DNA of 21,826 nt from Caulobacter sp. (GCA_014378155.1 JACMOF010000372.1:1-21826); one strand, 5' to 3'. Positions 7,650 through 15,914 are shown, counted from the stretch's first letter. Notes: generated by a model from the sequence alone, not told the origin. Numbers and translations are program-made.

Positions 7650-9218
7650 TCACCACCAGATGGCGTAGAGCGCGATCAGGATCAGGATCACGCCGAGGCC
7701 GGCGATGTTGAAGCCGGTGGTGGTCTTGTAGCTGACCCCCTCCAGGCTCACGATATTGACGGCCTTTTTTTGTGGCGCGACCAGTGAGACGACGATCGCC
7801 GCGGCCAGGGTCAACAGGAACACCAGGCCGACGCGGTTCATGAACGGGATCACGAACACGCCCATCTTGTCGGCGACGAAGAAGGCGCCTGACAGGGCCG
7901 CACCGCCGATTGCGGCCACCAGGGCCGAAGCGGTGGTGGCGCGCTTCCAGAACAGGCCCAGCATGAAGATCACCACGATGCCCGGGGTGAAGAAGCCGGT
8001 GAAATCCTGGATGAACTGGAAGGCCTGCTCGGCCTTGCCCAGCAGCGGCTTGGCCATGATGATGCCGATGATCACAGCGATGACGGCGGTGATGCGGCCG
8101 ACGGTGACGAGGTGGCCTTCGCTTGAGCCGGTCTTGACCTTGGCGTAGATGTCCAAGGTGAAGATGGTGGCGATCGAGTTGATCTTGGCGGCCAGCGACG
8201 CGACGATCGCGGCCACGAGGGCGGCGAACACCAGGCCCAGCACGCCGGGCGGCAGCAGCTTCATCATCTCGGGATAGGCCTGGTCGGGCTTGGCCAGGCC
8301 GGGCACCAGGATCAAGGCCGCGATGCCCGGCAGCACGACGATCACCGGCATCAACAGCTTGAGATAGGCCGCCAAGGCAATGCCCTTCTGGGCTTCGGCG
8401 ATGTTCTTGGCGCCGAGGGCGCGCTGGATGATGTATTGGTTGAAGCCCCAATACGAGACGTTCATCACCCACAGGCCGCCGAACAGCACGCTGAGGCCCG
8501 GCAGATCCTTGTAGTGCGGGTTGTCCTTCGAAAGGATCATGTCGAACTTTTCAGGGAATTGGGTCGTCAGGTGGTTGAAGCCGGCGACGACGCCCTGGCC
8601 CGCGCCGATCTTGTCGAGCGACAGGTAGACGATGATCAGCCCGCCGGTGATCAGCAGGGCCACCTGGACGATATCGGTCAGGGCCACGGCCTTCAGGCCG
8701 CCCCACAGCTGATAGGCCAGGGCGAAGACGCCGATGATCACCAAGGCGAGCATCTGGTCGATGCCGGCCACGGTGTGGATGGCGATTGAGCCCAGCCACA
8801 GGATTGAGGTCAGGTTCACGAAGACGTAGAGGATCAGCCAGAACACCGCCATCACGTTGCGGACGCTGGGTCCGTACCGCTGTTCCAGGAACTGCGGCAT
8901 GGTGCTGATGTTGTTCTTCAGGAAGATCGGCAGAAAGAATTTGCCGACGATCAGCAGGGTCAGGGCCGCCATCCACTCGTAGGAGGCGATGGCCAGGCCC
9001 AGGGCGTAGCCCGAGCCGCTCATCCCGATGATCTGCTCGGCCGAGATGTTGGCGGCGATCAGCGACGCGCCGATGGCCCACCAAGGCAAGGCCTTGCCCG
9101 CCAGGAAGTAGTCGGTGGAGTCCTTCTTGTGGCCGCCCTTGTCGCGGGAAACCCACTGGGCCAGGCCGAAGATGGCGACGGCGTAGATCGCCAGGATGAC
9201 GAAATCGATGGTTTTCAC
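7650..9218 (-). CDS. Sodium/sugar (galactose/glucose-type) symporter, SSS family, close to Vibrio SGLT
   Basis: Inner-membrane Na+-coupled sugar importer of 522 residues with about 14 hydrophobic segments. It aligns along its whole length with Vibrio parahaemolyticus SGLT, a structurally solved galactose transporter. Sugar-site residues are kept: N57 and Q62 in ANISAEQ, Y80-E81 in SYEW, Y256 in YWGFNQYIIQR, K287 in YLKL and Q404 in QFIQDFTG. The Na+-site region AAIVASLA keeps the second Ser (S341) but has Ala for the first; the vSGLT sugar-contact Ser after EWM is also Ala. Start is GTG at 9218 with AGGGGG 7 bases upstream. It lies 42 bases after dgoA and is last in the operon, so it would feed galactose, or possibly glucose, released in the periplasm. 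Confidence 0.9.
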   Translation of the reverse strand: MKTIDFVILAIYAVAIFGLAQWVSRDKGGHKKDSTDYFLAGKALPWWAIGASLIAANISAEQIIGMSGSGYALGLAIASYEWMAALTLLIVGKFFLPIFLKNNISTMPQFLEQRYGPSVRNVMAVFWLILYVFVNLTSILWLGSIAIHTVAGIDQMLALVIIGVFALAYQLWGGLKAVALTDIVQVALLITGGLIIVYLSLDKIGAGQGVVAGFNHLTTQFPEKFDMILSKDNPHYKDLPGLSVLFGGLWVMNVSYWGFNQYIIQRALGAKNIAEAQKGIALAAYLKLLMPVIVVLPGIAALILVPGLAKPDQAYPEMMKLLPPGVLGLVFAALVAAIVASLAAKINSIATIFTLDIYAKVKTGSSEGHLVTVGRITAVIAVIIGIIMAKPLLGKAEQAFQFIQDFTGFFTPGIVVIFMLGLFWKRATTASALVAAIGGAALSGAFFVADKMGVFVIPFMNRVGLVFLLTLAAAIVVSLVAPQKKAVNIVSLEGVSYKTTTGFNIAGLGVILILIALYAIWW

Positions 9219-9260
9219 TGAGGTCCCCCCTAGGGCCGTATTCTCGTTTTGGTGTTGCGC

Positions 9261-9896
9261 TTAGCTCGGGAACTCGGCGGTCCAGGCGGCGACCAGGGCC
9301 TTGGCCCTCTGGCTGACCTCCTGGGCCCAGTAGCCCGGTCGATAGAGTTCGCCGCCGCCGCCGATGCCCGACACGCCAGCCTCGATCCAGGGTTTCAGAT
9401 TGGCCGCGCCGACGCCGCCGACGGCGTAGACGCTGACGTCCTTGGGCAGCACGTCGCGCACCGCCTTGATGTGGCCCGGGCCGAAGGTGCCGGCCGGGAA
9501 CAGTTTCAGCGAGCGCGCGCCGGCCTTGACGGCGGCGAAGGCTTCGCTGGGCGTGGCGAAGCCGGGCATCACGGTCAGGCCCAGGCCGACGGCGTGGCGG
9601 ATGACGGCAGGGTCGGTGTTGGGCGTGACAATCAGCTTGCCACCGACGCCGGCAACCTGATCGACGACGTCAGGCGACAGCACGGTGCCCGCGCCGCACA
9701 GCGCCTGGTCGCCGAAGGCGGCGCATAGCTTGCCGATGCTGACCAGCGGATCGGGCGAGTTCATCGGCACTTCGATCGCGCCGATCCCGGCCTCGACCAG
9801 GGCGGCGGCGACGTCGAGAATCTCCTCGGGCTTGACGCCGCGAAGGATCGCGACGATCGGCGGGGTCTTGGCGTCGGGCGAGCTAGGCAAGGACAT
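9261..9896 (-). CDS. dgoA: 2-dehydro-3-deoxy-6-phosphogalactonate aldolase
   Basis: Class I aldolase of 211 residues that splits KDPGal into pyruvate and D-glyceraldehyde-3-phosphate, the last step of the De Ley-Doudoroff pathway. It follows E. coli DgoA closely: PIVAILRG at the start, catalytic E42 in AIEVPMNSP, ALCGAGTVL, LIVTPN, the Schiff-base K131 in SLKLFPAGTFGP, and the phosphate-binding AVGGVG near the end. NSP after the catalytic Glu and the FGP after the Lys region look more like DgoA than the KDPG aldolase Eda. The ATG at 9896 (GGAG just upstream) is preferred; an in-frame GTG at 9905 is possible. Either start overlaps the end of dgoK, suggesting translational coupling. Confidence 0.93.
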   Translation of the reverse strand: MSLPSSPDAKTPPIVAILRGVKPEEILDVAAALVEAGIGAIEVPMNSPDPLVSIGKLCAAFGDQALCGAGTVLSPDVVDQVAGVGGKLIVTPNTDPAVIRHAVGLGLTVMPGFATPSEAFAAVKAGARSLKLFPAGTFGPGHIKAVRDVLPKDVSVYAVGGVGAANLKPWIEAGVSGIGGGGELYRPGYWAQEVSQRAKALVAAWTAEFPS

Positions 9897-10833
9897 GAAC
9901 TCCACTGTTCTGGGCTGACGACAACGTTGTCAATCCGGCCAGGACAGCCGAGTCGCCATCCACGGATACGCTGGCGCCGCCATGGGCGGTGATGGCTTCG
10001 GCATAGAGGACGCTCAGGGCCGGGTCTCCGATCAACGACACCTGGCCCAATTTCCCAAACCAGCTTGAGGTGGTTGCGGTATCAGCGCCTATCAACAGGC
10101 CCGACAGGAAGCCCATGGCCTCGTCCTTGGCCAGGCCGTCGAGAAGTTGTCGGCTGCGGGTCTCGAAAATCAGATGGGGCAGGGCGCCAGGACCGTGTTC
10201 GACGATCCGGGCCACGCCGCGCGTGAAACCGGCGGCCAGGCCCTCGGCCGATTCGGCGTCGCCAGGCGCCGCCTTGGCCAGGATCGAGTGTTCCCGTAGC
10301 AAGGCGTAGATCTCGCCGACCGGCGCCGTGAGGAACGATGTGATCGCCCCGTCGTCGACCACGACCCATTTGGTGTGGGTGCCGGGCAGGGCCAGCAGGT
10401 GACGACCCTTGGCGAGGTCGGCGTTAAGGGCCAGGGCGCCGAGGATCTGGGTCTCCTCGCCGCGCATCACATCCGGTCCGCCCAGGGCGTTGCGGCACGA
10501 CAGGCCTGGCACGATGGCGACCGGCAGGCCGTCCGCGTCGATCTGGATCAGGCGATCGCGGATGTCTGCGGCGCTGGCCGGGCAGGCGGCGTAGGGCGCC
10601 TCGACCCAGCCGTTGCGCGAGCCGACCATGCCGCACAGCAGGGCCTGGGAGGGGCCGGCTTCGCGCCAGTCGCCCACCAGCTCGAGGAAAGTCTCGCACG
10701 GCGACTTGGACAGGGACCCGATGCCCGGCCCATCTCGCCGATCGAGCACCATCTTGCCCTGCCGCAGGAAGAGCCGCAGGCGCGAGGTGCCCCAGTCGCC
10801 AAAGATCGTGACCGAGCTGTCCATGGGGTTCAT
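9883..10833 (-). CDS. dgoK: 2-dehydro-3-deoxygalactonokinase
   Basis: Cytosolic sugar-acid kinase of 316 residues that phosphorylates 2-keto-3-deoxygalactonate at C6 to give KDPGal, the substrate of the downstream aldolase. Family motifs run in order: the N-terminal phosphate loop FGDWGTSRLRL (DWGTS 13-17), GMVGSRNGWVEAPY (68-81), DVMRGEETQILGA (121-133) and LPGTHTKWV (149-157). The length is typical. Start: the dehydratase ends in TGA one base before the ATG at 10833 (TGAGATG), so translation is probably coupled; a second ATG lies at 10824. The last ~14 bases overlap dgoA, and a palindromic operator-like site sits inside its final codons. Confidence 0.93.
   Translation of the reverse strand: MNPMDSSVTIFGDWGTSRLRLFLRQGKMVLDRRDGPGIGSLSKSPCETFLELVGDWREAGPSQALLCGMVGSRNGWVEAPYAACPASAADIRDRLIQIDADGLPVAIVPGLSCRNALGGPDVMRGEETQILGALALNADLAKGRHLLALPGTHTKWVVVDDGAITSFLTAPVGEIYALLREHSILAKAAPGDAESAEGLAAGFTRGVARIVEHGPGALPHLIFETRSRQLLDGLAKDEAMGFLSGLLIGADTATTSSWFGKLGQVSLIGDPALSVLYAEAITAHGGASVSVDGDSAVLAGLTTLSSAQNSGVHVLA
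9919..9932. promoter_or_regulatory. Operator-like palindrome inside the 3' end of dgoK, ahead of dgoA
   Basis: CGACAACGTTGTCA contains the perfect 12-bp palindrome GACAACGTTGTC and differs at one base from TGACAACGTTGTCA. It lies 23 bases upstream of the dgoA ATG and resembles the site before GH5. It is in coding sequence, so it may be incidental. Confidence 0.4.
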
Positions 10834-10834
10834 C

Positions 10835-12571
10835 TCAATGCGACTCGCGGGTGACGACCGACCCACTAGATCCCACGAGGAAGTCGAGATCCGCGCCTTT
10901 GTCGGCGCCTAGCACGTGGTCGATGTACAGCTTGGCGTAGCCGCGCGTCGCCTTGGGTGGTGGCGGATTGGCGCGCCACACCACCAGGCGCGCGGCCATA
11001 TCCTCGTCAGAGATCAGCAGGTTCAGTGACCGAGCGGGGCCATCAAGCTGGATCTCGTCCCCAGTCCGGACGACCGCCAGCGGGCCGCCGGCCTCGGCCT
11101 CGGGCGAGACATGCAGAATGACGGTGCCAAAGGCTGTGCCGCTCATCCGGGCGTCGCTGATGCGCACCATGTCCTTTACGCCCTGTTCCAGCAGCTTGGT
11201 CGGCAGCGGCATGTTGCCCACTTCGGGCATGCCCGGATAGCCCTTGGGCCCGCAGCCCTTGAGCACCAGGATCGAGCTGGCGTCGACATCCAGGGCCGGA
11301 TCGTCGATGCGGGCCTTGAAGTCCTCGATGGTCTCGAACACCACGGCCTTGCCGCGATGGGTGAGCAGTTCGGGGCTGGCCGCGCTGGGCTTCATCACCG
11401 CCCCGCCGGGGGCCAGGTTGCCGCGCAGCACCCAGATGCCGCTGTCGGGCTTCACCGGGTTCTCGACGCCGCGAATGACCTCGCCATTATAGACCTCGGC
11501 CTTTTCGTACTGAGCGCCGATCGGCGCGCCGGTCACGGTCAGGGCGGTGGGGTCCAGGAGCGGTTGGAGTTGCTTCATCACCGCCGGCACCCCGCCGGCA
11601 TAGTGCAGGTCTTCCATCAGGAAGCGGCCCGAGGGCTGCAGGTCGACCAGCAGCGGCACGTCGCGCGACAGATGATCGAAGTCCTCCAGGCTCAGTTCGA
11701 CACCCAACCGACCCGCCAGGGCCAGCAGATGGATGACCGCATTGGTCGAGCCGCCGATCGCCGCGTGGACGCGCAGAGCGTTCTCGAACGCGGCGCGCGT
11801 GCAGACCTGAGACATGGTCCGCCCGTCATGCACCATGCGGACGATGGCCCGGCCGGTCTCGTGCGACATCGCCGCGCGGCGGGCGTCGACGGCCGGAATG
11901 GTCGCGTTGTACGGCAGGCTCATGCCCATGGCCTCGACGATCGAGGCCATGGTCGAGGCGGTGCCCATGGTCATGCAGGTGCCAGGCGAGCGGCTCATGC
12001 CGCTCTCGGCCGACATGAAGTCCGGCAGGGTCATCTCGCCGGCCCGGACGGCCTCGGAGAACTTCCAGACGTCGGTGCCCGAGCCGATGTCCTTGCCGCG
12101 GAACTTGCCGTTCAGCATCGGGCCCGAGCTGATCACGATGGTCGGCAGATCGACGCTGGCCGCGCCCATCATCTGGCCCGGCGTGGTCTTGTCGCAGCCG
12201 CCCAGCAGCACGACGCCGTCGATGGGATTGCCGCGGATCGACTCCTCGACATCCATGGCCAGCAGGTTGCGAAACAGCATGGCGGTCGGCCGCATCTGGG
12301 TCTCGCCCAGCGACATGGCCGGAAACTCCAGCGGCAGGCCGCCAGCCTCCCAGACGCCACGCTTCACATGCTCGGCGATGTCGCGCAGGCCCGCGTTGCA
12401 AGGCGTGATTTCGGACCAGGTATTGCAGATGCCGATCACTGGCCGGCCGTCGAACACATCGTCCGGAAGGCCCTGGCTCTTCATCCAGCTGCGATGGATG
12501 AAACCGTCGCGATCCAGCTTTCCATAGCTGGCGCTGCTGCGGAAGCGACCGCTTCCGTTTCCTTGACTCAT
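10835..12571 (-). CDS. IlvD/Edd-family sugar-acid dehydratase (candidate D-galactonate or L-arabinonate type)
   Basis: [2Fe-2S], Mg-dependent dehydratase of 578 residues that would turn an aldonic acid into its 2-keto-3-deoxy form. The family's cluster cysteines are C58 (TWSEITPCN), C126 (LLGGCDKTTPG) and C199 (SPGTCMTMGTAST). K128 after GGCD is the probable metal-linked Lys, and the catalytic Ser lies in SDARMSGTAFGT. Length and the ICNTWSE-TPCN signature place it with the pentonate/hexonate dehydratases (Rhizobium L-arabinonate dehydratase type) rather than branched-chain IlvD. Co-transcription with dgoK and dgoA points to galactonate, taking the place of the enolase-superfamily DgoD of E. 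coli; L-arabinonate, D-xylonate or D-fuconate remain possible. Start ATG 12571 has AGGGA 6 bases upstream. First gene of the operon. Confidence 0.88.
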   Translation of the reverse strand: MSQGNGSGRFRSSASYGKLDRDGFIHRSWMKSQGLPDDVFDGRPVIGICNTWSEITPCNAGLRDIAEHVKRGVWEAGGLPLEFPAMSLGETQMRPTAMLFRNLLAMDVEESIRGNPIDGVVLLGGCDKTTPGQMMGAASVDLPTIVISSGPMLNGKFRGKDIGSGTDVWKFSEAVRAGEMTLPDFMSAESGMSRSPGTCMTMGTASTMASIVEAMGMSLPYNATIPAVDARRAAMSHETGRAIVRMVHDGRTMSQVCTRAAFENALRVHAAIGGSTNAVIHLLALAGRLGVELSLEDFDHLSRDVPLLVDLQPSGRFLMEDLHYAGGVPAVMKQLQPLLDPTALTVTGAPIGAQYEKAEVYNGEVIRGVENPVKPDSGIWVLRGNLAPGGAVMKPSAASPELLTHRGKAVVFETIEDFKARIDDPALDVDASSILVLKGCGPKGYPGMPEVGNMPLPTKLLEQGVKDMVRISDARMSGTAFGTVILHVSPEAEAGGPLAVVRTGDEIQLDGPARSLNLLISDEDMAARLVVWRANPPPPKATRGYAKLYIDHVLGADKGADLDFLVGSSGSVVTRESH

Positions 12572-12620
12572 GTTCTTCCCTGACGCCCCCGGGCAACGAT
12601 AAGCGCCCGATCCTCGTCAT

Positions 12621-12647
12621 TTATAGTATAATAACGATGGTGGCAAA
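12621..12647 (-). promoter_or_regulatory. Candidate promoter of the dehydratase-dgoK-dgoA-symporter operon
   Basis: On the minus strand TTGCCA (12647-12642) and TATAAA (12626-12621) are 15 bases apart, about 50 bases before the dehydratase ATG. The AT-rich segment also contains the palindrome TTATAGTATAA (12622-12632), and part of it resembles 17674-17687. Spacing is one or two bases short of ideal. Confidence 0.3.
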
Positions 12648-12710
12648 CTCCCCTGTTTCAGGAGGGATTTGGCGGGCGTGGCGCTAAAGTCGCGCCTTTC
12701 AATGCAAAAT

Positions 12711-12724
12711 GATAGCGCTATCAA
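12711..12724. promoter_or_regulatory. LacI-type operator palindrome in the divergent control region
   Basis: TGATAGCGCTATCA is a perfect 14-bp palindrome centred on CG, between the divergent dehydratase (start 12571) and receptor (start 12852) genes. It fits the same TGAYARCGYTRTCA pattern as the sites at 6689 and 9919. It could control either or both directions. No LacI-family gene is in the window. Confidence 0.65.
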
Positions 12725-12800
12725 TTCCCGCTTGAAAGTATCACTTATATGACTAAAGGTCCGCTCCAGATCGTGTGATCGCCGAGCGCGACGCACGTCA

Positions 12801-12821
12801 CTGGCGCCTTAAGAGCGCCAG
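12801..12821 (+). other. Hairpin in the receptor mRNA leader
   Basis: Perfect 7-bp inverted repeat CTGGCGC / GCGCCAG with a 7-base loop, ending 30 bases before the receptor ATG and ahead of its ribosome-binding sequence GGAAGGAAA. It could stabilise the message or affect initiation; there is no riboswitch resemblance that I recognise. Confidence 0.4.
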
Positions 12822-12851
12822 GACGGATCTCTCTGGGGGAAGGAAACGGGA

Positions 12852-15800
12852 ATGCCACGTCGCAATCTGTCTCATCGCAATCTGATGCTCATGGGCGCCT
12901 CAGCGCTTGTGCTCTGCGCCGCCGCGCCAGTCGTGGCGTTCGCTCAAACCGCCCCGGCGACCACCGACACGGTCGAGGAAGTCGTCGTCACCGGCCAGCG
13001 GGCGGCCCTGCAATCGGCTCAGAAGCTGAAGCAGAACGCCGACGAGGTGGTCGATTCCATCGTCGCCGACGATATTGGCAAGCTGCCCGACCGGTCGGTC
13101 ACCGAGGCGCTGCAACGCGTCGTCGGCGTCACCATCGACCACACGATGTCGCGCGGCGATCCCGAGCACTATTCGGTCGAGGGCAGCGGTGTGAACATTC
13201 GCGGCCTGACCTATGTGCGCTCAGAACTGAACGGTCGCGACAGCTTCACCGCCAACGGCGGCCGTAGCCTGAGCTTCGAGGACGTCCCGCCCGAGTTGAT
13301 GGCCGGCGTCGATATCTACAAGAACCCCTCGGCCGAGCAGATCGAAGGCGCCGTCGGCGGCCTGGTCAACCTGCGCACCCAGATGCCGTTCGACCAGAAG
13401 GGTTTCAAGGCTTCGGTCTCGGCCCAGGGCAGCTATGGTGAACTGACCAAGGGCAAGGCGACCCCGTCGGGCTCGATCCTGCTCAGCGACCGCTGGGACA
13501 CCAATATCGGCGAATTCGGCGCCCTGGTCGATCTGGCCTATTCAGAAAGCAAGACGCGGACCGACGGCATCCAGGTCGAGCCCTACTACCAGCGCGCCTA
13601 TGATGGCACGACCCTGCTGGTGAACCCGACCGCGACCCAGTTTGCGGCGGCGCAGAAGGTCTGGATCCCGAAGGGCGTCAACTGGCGCACGCTGGAGTTC
13701 GATCGCAAGCGCTTCGGCGCCTACGGCGCCCTGCAATGGCGGCCGACCGACAAAATCGAGATGTCGCTCACCTACTTCCGCAGCCAGTACAAGATGGACT
13801 GGAGCGAGTACGCGATCTTCTCGCAGGCCAATGTCTGGAACATCCAGGGCTCGAACCTGAAGTTCAACGATAGAGGAGTGCTGCAGTCGGGGACGCTCAC
13901 GGATCCGACCGACAAAGGCATTAATTTCAACGACGACGTCCGGGCCGCCAACCGCAAGTCGGTGACAGCCGACACGGCCTACAAGATCAAGTGGGAAGCC
14001 ACCGACCGCCTGACCATTACCTCGGACCTGCAATATGTCCGGGCCACGACCGACGGCTTTGACTCCACCGTGGCGACTGGCTTGCTCGTGCCGTCGGAAC
14101 AGATCGACCTGACGGGCAAGGTCCCGACGGTGACGGCCAACGCCGCCTATCTGGCCGACAAGAACAACTATTACTGGGGGTTCACGATGGACCACCAGGA
14201 CAAGAGCCTGGCCCACGAATGGGCCTGGCGAACCGACGCCGACTACCGTTTCGACAGCAGCATCTTCCGTTCGCTACGGGTCGGCGCGCGCTTCAGCGAC
14301 CGGGACTCCCTCAACGACCAGGCGCCCTACAACTGGTCGGCCGTCAGCCAGCCCTGGCAGGTCGGGTGGAACATTTCGGGGCTGGCCAAGCTGAGCGATC
14401 CGCGCTTCCAGGCGGCGACCACGCTGCACAGCTTCAGCAACTTCTTCAACGGCCAGGCTGACACGCCGGCCGCGGTGATTTTCCCGGACGCCTCGCTGGC
14501 TCTCGGTTTCCCGGCAAGCTACGTGGCGCTTCACAAGTATCATGACATCCTGTGCGCCGAGCAGGTGGCGGCCCAGGGTTGGGGCTCATGCGACGTCTGG
14601 GCGCCCAGTTCCTTTGGCAACGACGCCTACCGCAACAGCCAGGACGAAAAGTCCTATGCGGTCTACAGCCAGCTGCGGTTCGGTTTCGATGACTTGACGT
14701 ATCCGATCGACGGCAATGTCGGTATCCGGGCGGTCAAGACGGTGCTGCACGCGCGCGGCGTCATCGCCCTGGCGGCGTCGAACATCGGCCAGAACACCTC
14801 GCCGACGCCGGTTCCGGTCTTCACGGCCAGCACGGTAAAGCAGGCCTTCCAGAACGACTACACCGACTACCTGCCCAGCCTGAACCTTCGGATGAAAGTT
14901 ACGCCAGAGTTCCAGGTCCGCCTGGCCATGGCCAAGGCGATCGCCCGGCCCGACTTCAGCCAGCTCCAGGCCTACACCAGCTTGTCGCCGACCTATGTGA
15001 CCTCGGGAACGGTCATCACCGGCACCAGCCTCACCGGCACGGCCAGTGGCAACCCCTACCTGACCCCGACCAAGTCGGATCAGTATGACCTGTCGGCCGA
15101 ATGGTACTTCGCGCCGGCCGGTTCGCTGACCTTCGCGGCGTTCTACAAGCATCTGTCGGACGTGGTGATCAACCAGGTCTCGACGATCCAGGGCAAGGAC
15201 ACCACGGGCACAGTCTACAACTTCACCACCACGTCGCCAGTCAACGGCGCGCGCGGTCTAGCGCGCGGATTCGAGGTGGCCTACCAGCAGTATTTCGACT
15301 TCCTGCCGGGCTTGCTTTCGGGCTTCGGCGTGCAGGCCAACTACACCTATGTCGACAGCCGTCAGCACCTCTACACTCCGGTCAACTCGGCGCTGTGCAC
15401 CGATAGCAGCGGCGGCGCGACAAATCTCAACCTGAACCTCAACGGCTGCGACACTGATGGTCGGACCTTCGGCAACCTGCCTTTGGCCAACCTGTCGAAG
15501 AATAGCTACAACTTGGCGCTTCTCTACGACAAGGGTCCGGTCTCGGCGCGCCTGGCCTACAATTGGCGGTCCAAGTACCTGCAGGCTGTCAACGTCAATG
15601 GCACGCAAGGCACCGATGGCGGCGCAAACGGCCAGAGCCAGAGCATCGCCTGGGGCCTGCCGACCTGGGCCGACGACTACGGTCAGCTGGACGGTTCGAT
15701 CTTCTACAAGATCAATGAGAAGGTCACGATCGGCCTGGAAGCTCAGAACCTGACGGACTCGGTTTACAAGCAGCTGATGCAACAGCACGTCGGCACGATG

Positions 15801-15860
15801 GGCCGGGCCTGGTTCGCCAGCGGCCCGCGCTACACCGCGCAGATCCGCGCGACGTTCTAG
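12852..15860 (+). CDS. TonB-dependent outer-membrane receptor (Xanthomonas/Caulobacter carbohydrate type)
   Basis: Outer-membrane active transporter of 1002 residues, energised by TonB-ExbBD, probably for an oligosaccharide. A signal peptide ends near A31 (VVAFA|Q). A TonB-box-like segment DTVEEVVVTGQR (39-50) is followed by a plug (VDSIVADDIGKLPDRSVTEA, VNIRGL, VDIYKNPSAEQIEGAVGG) and a 22-strand-type barrel ending in the aromatic C-terminus IRATF. The IGKLPD and AEQIEGAVGG wording is typical of the large receptor group in Caulobacter and xanthomonads. Two cysteine pairs, C568/C580 and C849/C866, probably make loop disulphides. The ATG has GGAAGGAAA upstream. A halogenase, GH35 and GH31 follow, which suggests galactosylated xyloglucan fragments as ligand; this is inference from context. 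Confidence 0.93.
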   Translation: MPRRNLSHRNLMLMGASALVLCAAAPVVAFAQTAPATTDTVEEVVVTGQRAALQSAQKLKQNADEVVDSIVADDIGKLPDRSVTEALQRVVGVTIDHTMSRGDPEHYSVEGSGVNIRGLTYVRSELNGRDSFTANGGRSLSFEDVPPELMAGVDIYKNPSAEQIEGAVGGLVNLRTQMPFDQKGFKASVSAQGSYGELTKGKATPSGSILLSDRWDTNIGEFGALVDLAYSESKTRTDGIQVEPYYQRAYDGTTLLVNPTATQFAAAQKVWIPKGVNWRTLEFDRKRFGAYGALQWRPTDKIEMSLTYFRSQYKMDWSEYAIFSQANVWNIQGSNLKFNDRGVLQSGTLTDPTDKGINFNDDVRAANRKSVTADTAYKIKWEATDRLTITSDLQYVRATTDGFDSTVATGLLVPSEQIDLTGKVPTVTANAAYLADKNNYYWGFTMDHQDKSLAHEWAWRTDADYRFDSSIFRSLRVGARFSDRDSLNDQAPYNWSAVSQPWQVGWNISGLAKLSDPRFQAATTLHSFSNFFNGQADTPAAVIFPDASLALGFPASYVALHKYHDILCAEQVAAQGWGSCDVWAPSSFGNDAYRNSQDEKSYAVYSQLRFGFDDLTYPIDGNVGIRAVKTVLHARGVIALAASNIGQNTSPTPVPVFTASTVKQAFQNDYTDYLPSLNLRMKVTPEFQVRLAMAKAIARPDFSQLQAYTSLSPTYVTSGTVITGTSLTGTASGNPYLTPTKSDQYDLSAEWYFAPAGSLTFAAFYKHLSDVVINQVSTIQGKDTTGTVYNFTTTSPVNGARGLARGFEVAYQQYFDFLPGLLSGFGVQANYTYVDSRQHLYTPVNSALCTDSSGGATNLNLNLNGCDTDGRTFGNLPLANLSKNSYNLALLYDKGPVSARLAYNWRSKYLQAVNVNGTQGTDGGANGQSQSIAWGLPTWADDYGQLDGSIFYKINEKVTIGLEAQNLTDSVYKQLMQQHVGTMGRAWFASGPRYTAQIRATF

Positions 15861-15880
15861 AAATGACGTGATCCACACGG

Positions 15881-15906
15881 ACCCGCGCTCCACCAAGCGC
15901 GGGTTT
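15881..15906 (+). terminator. Rho-independent terminator after the receptor gene
   Basis: An 8-bp GC stem (ACCCGCGC / GCGCGGGT) with an 8-base loop, followed by a short TTT, begins 21 bases after the receptor stop. The T-run is short, so read-through into the halogenase gene is possible. Confidence 0.6.
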
Positions 15907-15914
15907 CGTGCTGT

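Noticed and set aside
10835..12571. Branched-chain amino acid dehydratase IlvD or phosphogluconate dehydratase Edd
   Set aside because: The TWSE-TPCN signature, length of 578 and operon partners dgoK and dgoA fit the sugar-acid dehydratase branch better.
11111..12583. 490-codon open frame on the plus strand
   Set aside because: Antisense to the dehydratase gene; low-complexity His/Arg/Gln-rich product typical of a shadow frame.
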